Positions 7,882-15,600 of a stretch of 20,838 bases of DNA are shown piece after piece. Origin of the DNA: Planctomycetota bacterium (lineage in GTDB: Bacteria; Planctomycetota; Phycisphaerae; WQYP01); contig JAJXZA010000128.1 of the NCBI GenBank assembly GCA_021780285.1, positions 1 to 20,838 on the forward strand, given 5' to 3'. The position numbers were made by a program, and so were the translations under genes. The stretch's first letter is position 1; every line of letters starts with the position of its first letter. The notes under the pieces are model-generated. The model was not told the DNA's origin, did not search any database, and worked only from the letters and a program-made list of their open reading frames with translations.

Positions 7882-8000
7882 GGGTCTGCCAATAAATCGG
7901 GCGTCGGGCCATGCCGAATCATACCAAACGGCATTTGCACTACAAAAACATGGGTTATGACGATGAAATATCGCGTCACGCCAGAAAAATTGGCAGACCC
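7882..8000. mobile_element. 119-bp MITE-like element, copy 2
   Basis: Reads as identical to 734-852 over all 119 bases by eye, in the same orientation, with terminal inverted repeats GGGTCTGCCAAT and ATTGGCAGACCC. It is flanked by the 8-bp direct repeat CTCTGGAA (7874-7881 and 8001-8008), which differs from the duplication at copy 1, so the two copies arose by independent insertions. The lack of divergence suggests recent movement. It is non-coding. Confidence 0.88.
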
Positions 8001-8008
8001 CTCTGGAA
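8001..8008. repeat. CTCTGGAA target duplication, second copy, shared by two elements
   Basis: This copy is both the right duplication of the 119-bp element and the left duplication of the older element at 8009-8162. Confidence 0.8.
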
Positions 8009-8162
8009 GGGAGTCTGCCAATAAATTTGGCGAATGGTCAAATGCCGCCCGACCATTTAAACCTCGGAGGTCGGGCGTCTCGCCCGACATGACGTAAAGC
8101 GGGCAAGATGCCCGCCCCCCCAGAAATTGGTTTTCGCACCGCGCCGGAACAATTGGCGGCCA
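8009..8162. mobile_element. Older, diverged member of the same element family (about 154 bp)
   Basis: The left end, GGGAGTCTGCCAATAAAT, matches the 119-bp element apart from two inserted bases. The right end, CCGGAACAATTGGCGGCCA, aligns with CCAGAAAAATTGGCAGACCC. The interior is unrelated in sequence but holds hairpins: ATGGTC/GACCAT (8034-8039 with 8051-8056), GTCGGGCG/CGCCCGAC (8070-8077 with 8081-8088) and GCGGGCA/TGCCCGC (8099-8105 with 8109-8115). CTCTGGAA flanks it at 8001-8008 and 8163-8170, possibly extendable to 10 bases with GG. Worn ends suggest it is older than its 119-bp neighbour. Confidence 0.7.
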
Positions 8163-8170
8163 CTCTGGAA
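8163..8170. repeat. CTCTGGAA target duplication, third copy
   Basis: Right-hand duplication of the older element; identical to 7874-7881 and 8001-8008. Confidence 0.75.
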
Positions 8171-8319
8171 GGACATAGGCCGACGCTGGGCATTCGGCAA
8201 AAATGTTTGGGCTAAACGCGGGTCCAGTTCCGATAAAGTTGTAGCGGCTTAGCAACCGTGGCCGCCAGGCCGCAAAAAAAATTTGGCGCTTGGGCAAAGA
8301 CTCGCCGCCAGGTAGCGGC

Positions 8320-8325
8320 TATAAT
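8320..8325 (+). promoter_or_regulatory. TATAAT box, candidate promoter for the export lipoprotein gene
   Basis: A perfect TATAAT in the context GGCTATAAT. No good -35 lies 16-18 bases upstream. If used, it would start a leader of about 255 bases before ATG 8588. A TTGACA at 8329-8334 could instead serve as a -35, but the -10 at the right distance is poor. Confidence 0.4.
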
Positions 8326-8329
8326 TGCT

Positions 8330-8377
8330 TGACACCGCCCACGGCATGGTTGAACATGCTGGGGCCTGACACCGCCC
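8330..8377 (+). promoter_or_regulatory. 11-bp direct repeat flanking a small hairpin; possible operator
   Basis: TGACACCGCCC occurs at 8330-8340 and again at 8367-8377, 37 bases apart start to start. Between them GCATG (8344-8348) can pair with CATGC (8355-8359). The position just after a TATAAT box and before the export gene suits a regulator-binding site, but no regulator is encoded nearby. Confidence 0.35.
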
Positions 8378-8587
8378 CGCTAACAGGAGCGGCCCATATG
8401 CAGTCGGCCAAGCATTCGTGCCGATAACATGGCCACCGGGTAGGCGCTCTGGCCGAAGCCCTGGTAATGAGTTGCCGCTGCAGGAGGCAGAATTGTATAC
8501 CTGCATCCAACTGCAAAGCCGGTCACGAGCGACTGGCCGAGGGGCGCCAGGCCCATAGCAGAACAATGCACCTAAGAAAGGTTAGAT

Positions 8588-10204
8588 ATGGCCCGCGCAT
8601 CAGGTCGCAAACACAACTCCTCCGGCAGTTCCCCACGGGTGAAAACCTCGCCGCGCCAATTGCTTTTCCGCGCAGTGCGTGCAGGCGCCGTGCTGGGGTT
8701 GGCACTCTTTGGATCCTCCATGATGGGCTGCACCGCCCTGAATGATCTTGGCGATTACGCCAACCTGCGCAACTCTTGGTTTGACCCGTCGCAGGTAGGA
8801 CGATTTGACAAAGGCAGGCCCTTTTTTCATCCAACACCTGTTACGTGGCCCATTTTGGACTCATTGGCGGTTAACGACCCGCCTGCACTGCCTTGGCCTA
8901 ACTCGCGACTGCCAACGCCGGCCGATCTCGTGGTTTCCACCAAACCTTATGTCCTGGGCCCGGGTGACGTGCTGACCGTCTCGGTTTTTCAGCTTGTTGT
9001 GCCTGATCAGGAATCGGTCCAAACCCGCGAAATAAACTCCCAGGGCGAGATTAATCTGGACTTCATCGGAACTGTTAAAGCGGCCGGCCTCACCGCCAAA
9101 CAACTTCAGCAGCGCATCATCGCCACACTTATTCAAAGCGGCCAGATGTCGCCGCCGGGACCGCACCAGCCCGGCCCGCAGGTCAACGTGGACGTTACCC
9201 AGGCCAAGAGCCGCGTCTTTTCGCTCATTGGCGCCGCGGCACGGCCCGGCACATACAACATCACCTCGCCTAACTTCCGCCTGCTCGATGCCTTGGCGCT
9301 TGCCGGCGATATGAATGTGCAGCCCGGCATGCGATATCTGTACGTGATTCGCGCAAGCAGCGCCGCCACACCGGCAACATCGGGCAAGGCCAATGCTGCA
9401 ACCGGCTCGGCCAGCAACTCGGCCAATTCGCCGTTTAGCGCCCTGACCAACATTGTCAATCAGGTGCAATCGAGCGCCACACAACAACAAAAGATGACCG
9501 CCTCGCAGCAGCAGGCCGAGCAGAACTTACTCCAGCAGGCACTCGAACCCACGACGCAGCAAGGTGCGACGCACTACGTATATGTCAACCATCATTGGGA
9601 AGCATTGCCCGGCCCGGCTCCCAAACAGCCGGAAAATGCCGGCACAGCTAAACAAGCCCAGCAGGCGCCGGCACAGCCCATGCCCAACTTTGCCGCCGGC
9701 AACGCCAAGCCGCAGCTTGTCGCCGGGGCCAACGAAACCGTCATTCGCATTCCGCTTAAAAAGCTGCGCGAGGGCGACCCGCTCTATAACATCGTGATTC
9801 ACTCCGGCGACATCATCAATATTCCGCCGGTGAAGCCAACTTATTATTACGTCATGGGCAATGTGTCACGACCCGGCGTTTATACGCTCAGCGGCGAGCA
9901 CATTACACTCAAGATGGCGGTTGCCGCCGCCGGCAATCTCAGCGCGTTTGCCATTCCACGGCGCTGCGAACTAACGCGCCGCATCGGCCGCCATCAGGAA
10001 ATGACCGTGTTCGTAAACCTTCAGAGCATTTTTAACGGCCAAGAACCGGATATTTTCCTTAAGCCCAACGATGTCATGAACGTAGGCTCAGACCTTATGG
10101 CCCAGCCGCTGGCGGTATTTCGCAACGGCTTCCAGGCGGCCTACGGGTTTGGCTTTACCTACGACCGCAACTACTACATCACGCCGATTATTACCGGCCA
10201 TTAA
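8588..10204 (+). CDS. Wza/KpsD-family polysaccharide export lipoprotein with SLBB domains
   Basis: This 538-residue protein has a basic N-terminus, a hydrophobic signal (about 25-44) and a lipobox-like MMGC with Cys48, so it is probably an outer-membrane lipoprotein. The poly-export domain begins at YVLGPGDVLTVSVF (about 121-134) and runs to about 205. The first SLBB domain (about 207-258) is interrupted by a Gln/Ala/Pro-rich insert (about 258-380). It then resumes with IPLKKLREGDPLYNIVIHSGDIINIPP. A second SLBB spans about 419-500 (YYVMGNVSRPGVYTL). Such proteins form the outer-membrane channel for exopolysaccharide. The start at ATG 8588 follows AGAAAGG at 8575-8581. It lies upstream of the exosortase cluster but is separated by a terminator, so it is probably a separate transcript. 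At 538 residues it is longer than typical Wza (about 380), mostly because of the insert. Confidence 0.9.
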   Translation: MARASGRKHNSSGSSPRVKTSPRQLLFRAVRAGAVLGLALFGSSMMGCTALNDLGDYANLRNSWFDPSQVGRFDKGRPFFHPTPVTWPILDSLAVNDPPALPWPNSRLPTPADLVVSTKPYVLGPGDVLTVSVFQLVVPDQESVQTREINSQGEINLDFIGTVKAAGLTAKQLQQRIIATLIQSGQMSPPGPHQPGPQVNVDVTQAKSRVFSLIGAAARPGTYNITSPNFRLLDALALAGDMNVQPGMRYLYVIRASSAATPATSGKANAATGSASNSANSPFSALTNIVNQVQSSATQQQKMTASQQQAEQNLLQQALEPTTQQGATHYVYVNHHWEALPGPAPKQPENAGTAKQAQQAPAQPMPNFAAGNAKPQLVAGANETVIRIPLKKLREGDPLYNIVIHSGDIINIPPVKPTYYYVMGNVSRPGVYTLSGEHITLKMAVAAAGNLSAFAIPRRCELTRRIGRHQEMTVFVNLQSIFNGQEPDIFLKPNDVMNVGSDLMAQPLAVFRNGFQAAYGFGFTYDRNYYITPIITGH

Positions 10205-10286
10205 GCGAGTAGCGTGGTCGGCGTGTGAATGGGTTTCCGTTGATGAATGGCTCGCCCCTTGGCCTCAATTATCGTGCGACTTTAGC

Positions 10287-10292
10287 TATAAT
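10287..10292 (+). promoter_or_regulatory. TATAAT box upstream of the candidate small RNA
   Basis: Perfect TATAAT in the context AGCTATAAT, with no clear -35. It lies about 90 bases before an intrinsic terminator, so a short transcript of roughly 110 bases is possible. Confidence 0.35.
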
Positions 10293-10298
10293 AGCGTT

Positions 10299-10408
10299 AA
10301 GAAAGCCGCCAAAAACCTGTTACGACGCAGCATCATTTAGAAATGCTGCGGGCGAGGCCCCATCGGTTCATCTTTGCGAATCAAGCCAAGCTTATGCTTG
10401 GCTTTTTT
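10299..10408 (+). ncRNA. Candidate small RNA with three hairpins
   Basis: Between the TATAAT box and the T-run lie three stems. GCAGCAT/ATGCTGC pairs 10327-10333 with 10343-10349. GGGC/GCCC pairs 10350-10353 with 10357-10360. The terminator stem is at 10383-10404. There is no start codon with a ribosome binding site. The same sequence could instead be the 3' untranslated region and terminator of the export gene ending at 10204. I know no RNA family that it matches. Confidence 0.35.
10383..10408 (+). terminator. Intrinsic terminator
   Basis: AAGCCAAGC (10383-10391) pairs perfectly with GCTTGGCTT (10396-10404) around TTAT, and six T residues run 10403-10408. This is the clearest intrinsic terminator in the window. 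It separates the export lipoprotein gene from the exosortase operon. Confidence 0.85.
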
Positions 10409-10444
10409 ACCTTTCAGCAAGCGCGTAGTTTGAGCCGATAAATC

Positions 10445-10581
10445 AGGGTATTATGGAACGCTAAGGTCGGTTACGGCGAAACCGCCCTTTTTGGTGGAAC
10501 GCAGGATTCTTTACGACCCGCAAACCTCTTGGCCGAGAGGCAACAATCCAGAAGCGGTGGCGGCAAATGAACGCATACCTT
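10445..10581 (+). promoter_or_regulatory. Possible structured leader of the exosortase operon
   Basis: AGGGTAT (10445-10451) can close on ATACCTT (10575-10581). Inside are CGG/CCG around CGAAA (10474-10484), and GGATT (10504-10508) with AATCC (10545-10549). The latter encloses CCTCTT/GAGAGG (10525-10530 with 10535-10540). The arrangement is a multi-branched fold ending 80 bases before the exosortase ATG. It matches no riboswitch class I can name, and GC-rich sequence folds easily, so this is tentative. Confidence 0.25.
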
Positions 10582-10661
10582 GCGACACCATGCGATTCGG
10601 TCGAAGCGCCGCCGCTGGGCGACGCCCAAGATAGACGGTCTCGTCAGTTTACAGAGGCTCT

Positions 10662-11681
10662 ATGAGCGATATGTCAGAACGAAACGCGCAAAGCTCGGTG
10701 GTCGGCGCGGCCAACTCCGCAGCGACTCCGCGGCCGCGTTTCAACTACAGCCAGGCTGCGGGCCAGCAGCGGGCCGCCTCATTGGACTCCACCTGGCGGC
10801 AGCCGCGCACCTGGCTCTTTATACTGCTGCTGGCGGTTCCATTTTTTTATCTCTACCGCATCAACCTCAACGACCTGGTAAGCGTATGGTACACCAACCC
10901 CAGTTTCAGCCAGGGTTTTGTTATTCCGTTCATCAGCGCCTTTTTCATAGTACAGAATTGGTCGCAGCTTAAGGCCCTGCCCTGGAAGCGCAGTTGGGCC
11001 GGCCTGGCCGTGCTGGTGTTTGGCGTCGGGGCCCAGGTGCTTTTTCTGGCGACCGGCCAGATTATTTTTTCGCACCTGACTTTACTGGTCGTGCTGCTGG
11101 GCTTGGCGCTGTTCATCCTCGGCTGGGAGCACATGCGATACCTGTGGCTCCCCATTGCCTATCTGTTATTCATGATCAATCCGCCGCAGTCGCTTTATGT
11201 CAAAATCACCGGCAAACTGCAGATTCTCGCGGCGTGGCTGGGCGTTCATATTCTGCCGTTTTTTAACATCAGCGCCACCCGCAGCGCCACGCAAATTAGC
11301 GTGCTCCATCATGGCCAATGGTTTCCGTTGGATGTGGCCGAGGCCTGCAGCGGCATTCGCAGCCTCACGGCTTTTTTGGCGCTGGCCATTGCCTTGGCGT
11401 ACACCACCACGCGTCCCATGTGGCAGAAAATATTTCTCGCCTTGTGCGCCATTCCCGTCGCCATTTTATGTAACGCCCTGCGCGTGGCGCTCACCGGCGT
11501 TTTTCTGGTGACACTGGGGCCGGAATGGGCGCGGGGCAGCACCCACGAAAGCCTGGGCATGCTCATGCTTATTCCCGCGCTGTTCATGCAACTTGGCATT
11601 GCCTGGGTGCTGGATCATATTTTTGTTGACGCCTCCGACGACACGGCGCCATCACCAAGCCATACGGGAGGCGCCTTATGA
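10662..11681 (+). CDS. Exosortase (PEP-CTERM transpeptidase-like sorting enzyme)
   Basis: This 339-residue inner-membrane protein has about eight hydrophobic segments after a soluble 45-residue N-terminus. The exosortase catalytic residues are present: Cys229 in AEACSGIR, Arg274 in PVAILCNALR, and His295 in STHESLG. Exosortases cleave PEP-CTERM proteins at the membrane and are thought to transfer them to a cell-surface acceptor. The usual SHG of the N-terminal Tyr-Ser-His-Gly-Phe motif is SQG here (residues 83-85). The start ATG 10662 has AGAGG 4 bases upstream; ATG 10671 is an alternative. Its stop overlaps the next gene as ATGA. Planctomycetes carry their own exosortase subclasses, and I do not assign one. 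A PEP-CTERM substrate remnant lies at 146-562. Confidence 0.93.
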   Translation: MSDMSERNAQSSVVGAANSAATPRPRFNYSQAAGQQRAASLDSTWRQPRTWLFILLLAVPFFYLYRINLNDLVSVWYTNPSFSQGFVIPFISAFFIVQNWSQLKALPWKRSWAGLAVLVFGVGAQVLFLATGQIIFSHLTLLVVLLGLALFILGWEHMRYLWLPIAYLLFMINPPQSLYVKITGKLQILAAWLGVHILPFFNISATRSATQISVLHHGQWFPLDVAEACSGIRSLTAFLALAIALAYTTTRPMWQKIFLALCAIPVAILCNALRVALTGVFLVTLGPEWARGSTHESLGMLMLIPALFMQLGIAWVLDHIFVDASDDTAPSPSHTGGAL

Positions 11682-12526
11682 GCACCGCCGCCATCAACTC
11701 ACCATTTGCCCCGCCGACCCGGCAGCGCCAAAATCTTAACTCGGTGCTGGCGGCCGCCGCCATTTTGGCCCTGGGCATTGTGGCCGTCATTTGGGCTCAG
11801 TGGAAACTCAAGATCGTCATTCAAAAAACACCCACGCCGCTGCAGCAGCCGCTGTTCACCATTCCGCGCACACTGGGCCACTGGCAAACGCCCACCGGCG
11901 CTGTGGATGAAAAACTCTCCACCGAAGTGGTGCAGACGCTTGGCACCACCCATTACCTTCTACGCGAGTATGTAAACACGCACTGGCCCGTCGGCAGCCC
12001 TGGCTCGACCATTAAACTCAACATCAACTATTACCCCACCGCCTTCGCCACGCCGCATGTGCCCAACGTTTGCTGGCAGGGAGCCGGCCTTAAAATGCAG
12101 CGTATCAACACCATTACCATACCAGATGTACCGCATGACAACGGCAAGGTCACCAACATTCCACTGCGGTTTCTCTCGTTCGCCATTCCCGAAGGCGGCT
12201 CCGGCGATATGCCGAGCCTGGGCAATATCAGCGGCGAGGGCGCGGACGGCGAATATCTCAACACCGGATACACCTTTCAGGTGGATGGCCAATACGTGCC
12301 CGACCCCGCACAGGTCAGCGAGTTGTTCTGGCAGGCACAAAGCAAATATGGCTACGACGCCAAAATTGAGGTAGACGTGCTAGGCTCTACCACACGCGAA
12401 CAGGCAAAACGGGCGATTATTTCGTTCCTGCGGGCGGCCCTGCCCGACATTGAGCGCACGCTTCCCAACTGGCAGAAACTCAACGCATCGGAGAAAAAAA
12501 GCCCGGCGACCGCCACGCGGCCATAG
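11678..12526 (+). CDS. EpsI-family exosortase-associated protein
   Basis: This 282-residue protein has an N-terminal membrane anchor (about 21-42) and a periplasmic domain of the EpsI/DUF3485 type. The hallmark HVPNVCWQGAG carries His127 and Cys132, matching the H-x-P-x-x-C-x-x-G pattern of that family. EpsI proteins are found with exosortases, either as a separate protein or fused to the exosortase C-terminus. Their exact role is unsettled; processing or surface attachment of sorted proteins is the usual proposal. ATG 11678 overlaps the exosortase stop by 4 bases, so the two are translationally coupled. The domain has an Ala/Thr-rich tail. A 121-base gap with GC-rich inverted repeats precedes the TPR gene. 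Confidence 0.9.
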   Translation: MSTAAINSPFAPPTRQRQNLNSVLAAAAILALGIVAVIWAQWKLKIVIQKTPTPLQQPLFTIPRTLGHWQTPTGAVDEKLSTEVVQTLGTTHYLLREYVNTHWPVGSPGSTIKLNINYYPTAFATPHVPNVCWQGAGLKMQRINTITIPDVPHDNGKVTNIPLRFLSFAIPEGGSGDMPSLGNISGEGADGEYLNTGYTFQVDGQYVPDPAQVSELFWQAQSKYGYDAKIEVDVLGSTTREQAKRAIISFLRAALPDIERTLPNWQKLNASEKKSPATATRP

Positions 12527-12647
12527 CATGCGGGGTGACGCTGCGCCGGCAACACAAAACAGGGCGGCGCCGGCGACTGAAATTTAACTTAACCATAACA
12601 GGAGACGGCTGCGGCGGTCGCCTGAAAAAGGATTGAAAGGACACGCA

Positions 12648-15600
12648 ATGGCAAAAAAAGTCAATACCAGGTTCCTGGCGTTTTTGGTGGGAGCCGTGAT
12701 TCTTGTCGGCGGCGGCATGACGGGGGTATACATCTGGATCGTTCACTACGAGCATGACCCCGCCCGGCTCGAGCGCAAAGCCAAGGAAGCCATCGCCGCC
12801 AAACACTATGTAGCCGCCGTGCAGGCCTATCAGCAGGCGGTGGTAGCCGCCATGCACAGCCATAAAAATGCCCTGGCCGCGCGGCTGGCGCTCGACCTGG
12901 GCGACTTACAGTACAAATATTCCAATCTGCATCGCAAGTGGCTCAACGGAGCCGTCAGCGCCTGGCAAACCGCCGTGCACGTCGTTCCGACCGACATGCC
13001 GGCGCAAAATCGGCTCCTTAGCTTCTACAAAAAATATGCTGACTTTGCACCCGAACCGGCCAAATGGCGCATCCTGCGCCAGCAAGCCGACACCATCGTC
13101 AAACTCGATCCAAAAGATGCCGAAGCTTACGAATTGCGTGGGTGGTCACGCCTCAACGAAATGACCGGCCTGGTGGCCATCACCGATACCCGCTTTCAAA
13201 CAGCCGCAGACGATCTTAAAAAAGCCGTCGCACTGGATCCCAGCAATGCGCAGGCGGTGTTTCGCCTTGCGCAAACCTATCGTCTGCGTGCAGCGGCCGA
13301 GCACAGCCAGCATCTTATTACCCGAGTGCAGGCCGACAAACTCGACAAGCAGGCGCTGGCTCTGGTAGAGGGTTTTGTAAAAAAATATCCTAAGAACGTG
13401 CAAGGCTGGCTCAATTTAGCCCAGGTTTATGCCGGCGATAAATCCACCTGGCCCCAGGCCAATGTCGCCCTGGCCCAGGCACAAACGCTGGCCCCCAAAA
13501 GCGTGCTGGTGCTGCGCACCCGATTTGGCCTTGCTACGCTCCAGGGAGCGAGTTACCAGCAGCAGGAGTCGCTGCTTAAGCAAATTCTCGCCTTGGAGCC
13601 TACCCATACTCAGGGCTATCTCGAACTCGGCCAGTTTTATCGCCAGCATGGCCACTACAACCAAAGTGTCAAATACCTCGAAGCCGCCAGGGCGCATCCA
13701 ACGCCCGGCGGCGGAATGGCCGCCATTAAAATCCCTTACTATCAGGCCGGTATTCATGCCGCTCTGGCCAGCGACTATCTGAGCCTGGCGCAAGGCCAGC
13801 ATGGCGCACAACGCACGGCACTGTTAAGCAAAGCAGAAGAGAATATTCACTGGGTCGCCAGCCGCAACCCGCACAACGCGTGGGTGCTCGTGCACACCGG
13901 CGAACTGCAACTGGCCCGCGGCCAGGTGGCCGATGCGTTAACCTCCCTGCAGCAAGCCGAAACGCTGCTTGTGGTTGGCGCATCGCCGCAGCAGAACAAG
14001 CTTTGGTTTCAGGACAAGCAGCTTCAGGCCCAGGCCTACGACTTGCTGGGGCAGTCGGGGCTGGCCCTGAAACAGCTTAACGACATTCTCGCCAAATTTC
14101 CGGGCGCGGCTCAGGTACAGCTTGCCCGTGCCAGTCTTACCCTGCGCGAACACCCGCATACCGCTCTGGCCGTCGCCAATCAGGTACTGGCCGTGTCGCC
14201 GCAGAACCCGGCGGCAGTGGTCATCAAGGCGCAGGCTCTGGCCGCGCTCAACGATCCCAATACGCTTCAGGCGTTTCTGGCCCATCGCGACACTTCCAGC
14301 AACCTGCAACTGGCCCAGCTTAAGGCTCAGGTGCAAATGCTGCGGAAGAATTACGCCGGTGCATGGGCAACACTTAAGCCCTGGGTTGTTAAAACACCCG
14401 CCATGCCCCAAGTCGTACTGCCCGCTTTCGAGGCACTGCTCAAACTCAACCGCCGCCTCGACGCGGCCTCGGTTATTCGCCAGGCGCAAAAAGCCCAACC
14501 AAATTCGCCAGAGTTCATCATGCTGGCCAACCAGCTTGCCAAGCCCAATGCCCAGCCGCCGGTCATTCACTTTGGCTCTTTGGGGTCCAATACGCTGTCC
14601 ATTGAAATACCGGGCATGACCCAGGCGGCGGCGTATCGCCAGGCCATTGAGTCCATACCCGACCCGGTGGTGCGAGCCATTCAGCTTGCCCAGTACGACA
14701 TGCAACAGAAAGATTTTGCCGGCGCTAAGGCCGCCCTGGCCACCGCTGAAAAAATTAAACCTGACAGCATTCCGCTTTTGCAAACCCGCTTTCAGCTGGC
14801 TCTTGCTGACAAAGACTTCACAACCGCCGGCCAGCTCGTACAGGTGGCCACCGCCAAAAACGCCGATGGCGTCAATGGTGCTCTGTACCACGGCCAGTTA
14901 CAACTGGCTCAAAAAGACTATACCGGCGCCATCAGCACAATTACCGCCGCCCTCCAGCAGAACCCCAACAATGTGGCCCTGCTCACCGCCTGCGGGCTGG
15001 CGCAACTGCGAACCGGCGATGTCACCGCAGGCGTTTCTTCGCTAAGCCACGCCGTTGAAATAAACCCCGGCGACCTTTTGGCTCTTAAGGGTCTCATCAG
15101 TTTTTATCTCGAAAGCAGTTCGGCGGCTTCCATCAGCCGGGCCGCCAAACTTGTTGATCAGGCTCTAAGCTACGCTCCGTCTGATCCGCAGCTCCACCAG
15201 TGGAACAACAACATTCAGGACCTCTACGGCCCGCCCGGCCCGGCCATCAAGCGGCGACTGGCTATTCTTAAGCGCAACCCGGGCGATACGACAAATATTG
15301 AGCGTCTTTCCATACTCTATGCCCGCGAAAAGCGCTTTGCCCGTGCGGTTCGGCTGCTCAAACCAGTCGTGACTGCCAACCCATCCAACTACGAACTGGC
15401 TGCCGGCCTCGCCCGGCTTTACCTTATGCAAAATCAGATCGGCAACGCCCGCGCAGTGTATGACAAACTCGCCGAAAGCTCCGATGCCGCCACCGCTTAC
15501 GTGGGCCGGCTCTATCTCGCCGAGTTGTACGAAGGCGAGCACGACTTTGCTCAGGCCATCCAAATGTATAAATCCGCCTTGAAAAAGCAGCCCGCCAAGG

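Larger units (their letters stand above)
7727..8587. other. 861-bp gene-free region with nested mobile elements and a leader
   Basis: From left to right it contains the icd upstream region and a short open frame that may be a gene remnant (7736-7881, resuming after 8170). The 119-bp element (7882-8000) and its older relative (8009-8162) follow. Last comes a plus-strand leader for the export gene with a TATAAT box (8320-8325), an 11-bp direct repeat (8330-8340 and 8367-8377) and several hairpins. Longer frames here show no domains and are interrupted by the insertions. I do not support any intact gene. Confidence 0.6.
10205..10661. other. 457-bp gene-free region between export lipoprotein and exosortase
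   Basis: It contains a TATAAT box (10287-10292), two small hairpins, an intrinsic terminator (10383-10408) and a foldable leader (10445-10581) ahead of the exosortase. No frame here has coding character. Confidence 0.6.

Noticed and set aside
8009..8162. Pair of GC hairpins (8070-8088, 8099-8115) as a CRISPR or terminator array
   Set aside because: There are no regularly spaced direct repeats and no T-runs; the stems lie inside a mobile element bounded by target duplications.
10340..10380. tRNA-like GGTTC near the candidate small RNA
   Set aside because: No acceptor stem, anticodon arm or proper T-arm can be drawn.
10441..10550. Cobalamin or c-di-GMP-I riboswitch ahead of the exosortase, prompted by GGTGGAA...CCCGC and by CGCAAACC
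   Set aside because: The conserved GGGAA and AGCCAGGAGACC blocks of cobalamin switches are missing, and so is the GGCAAACC...GGACGCAAAGCC pairing of c-di-GMP-I switches.
12633..12647. TTG start for the TPR protein, adding five residues
   Set aside because: The AAAGGA ribosome binding site lies at 12636-12641, inside this extension, and is correctly spaced for ATG 12648.
13938..14891. 317-codon minus-strand frame inside the TPR gene
   Set aside because: Antisense shadow of the TPR repeats; no domain and no plausible initiation region.
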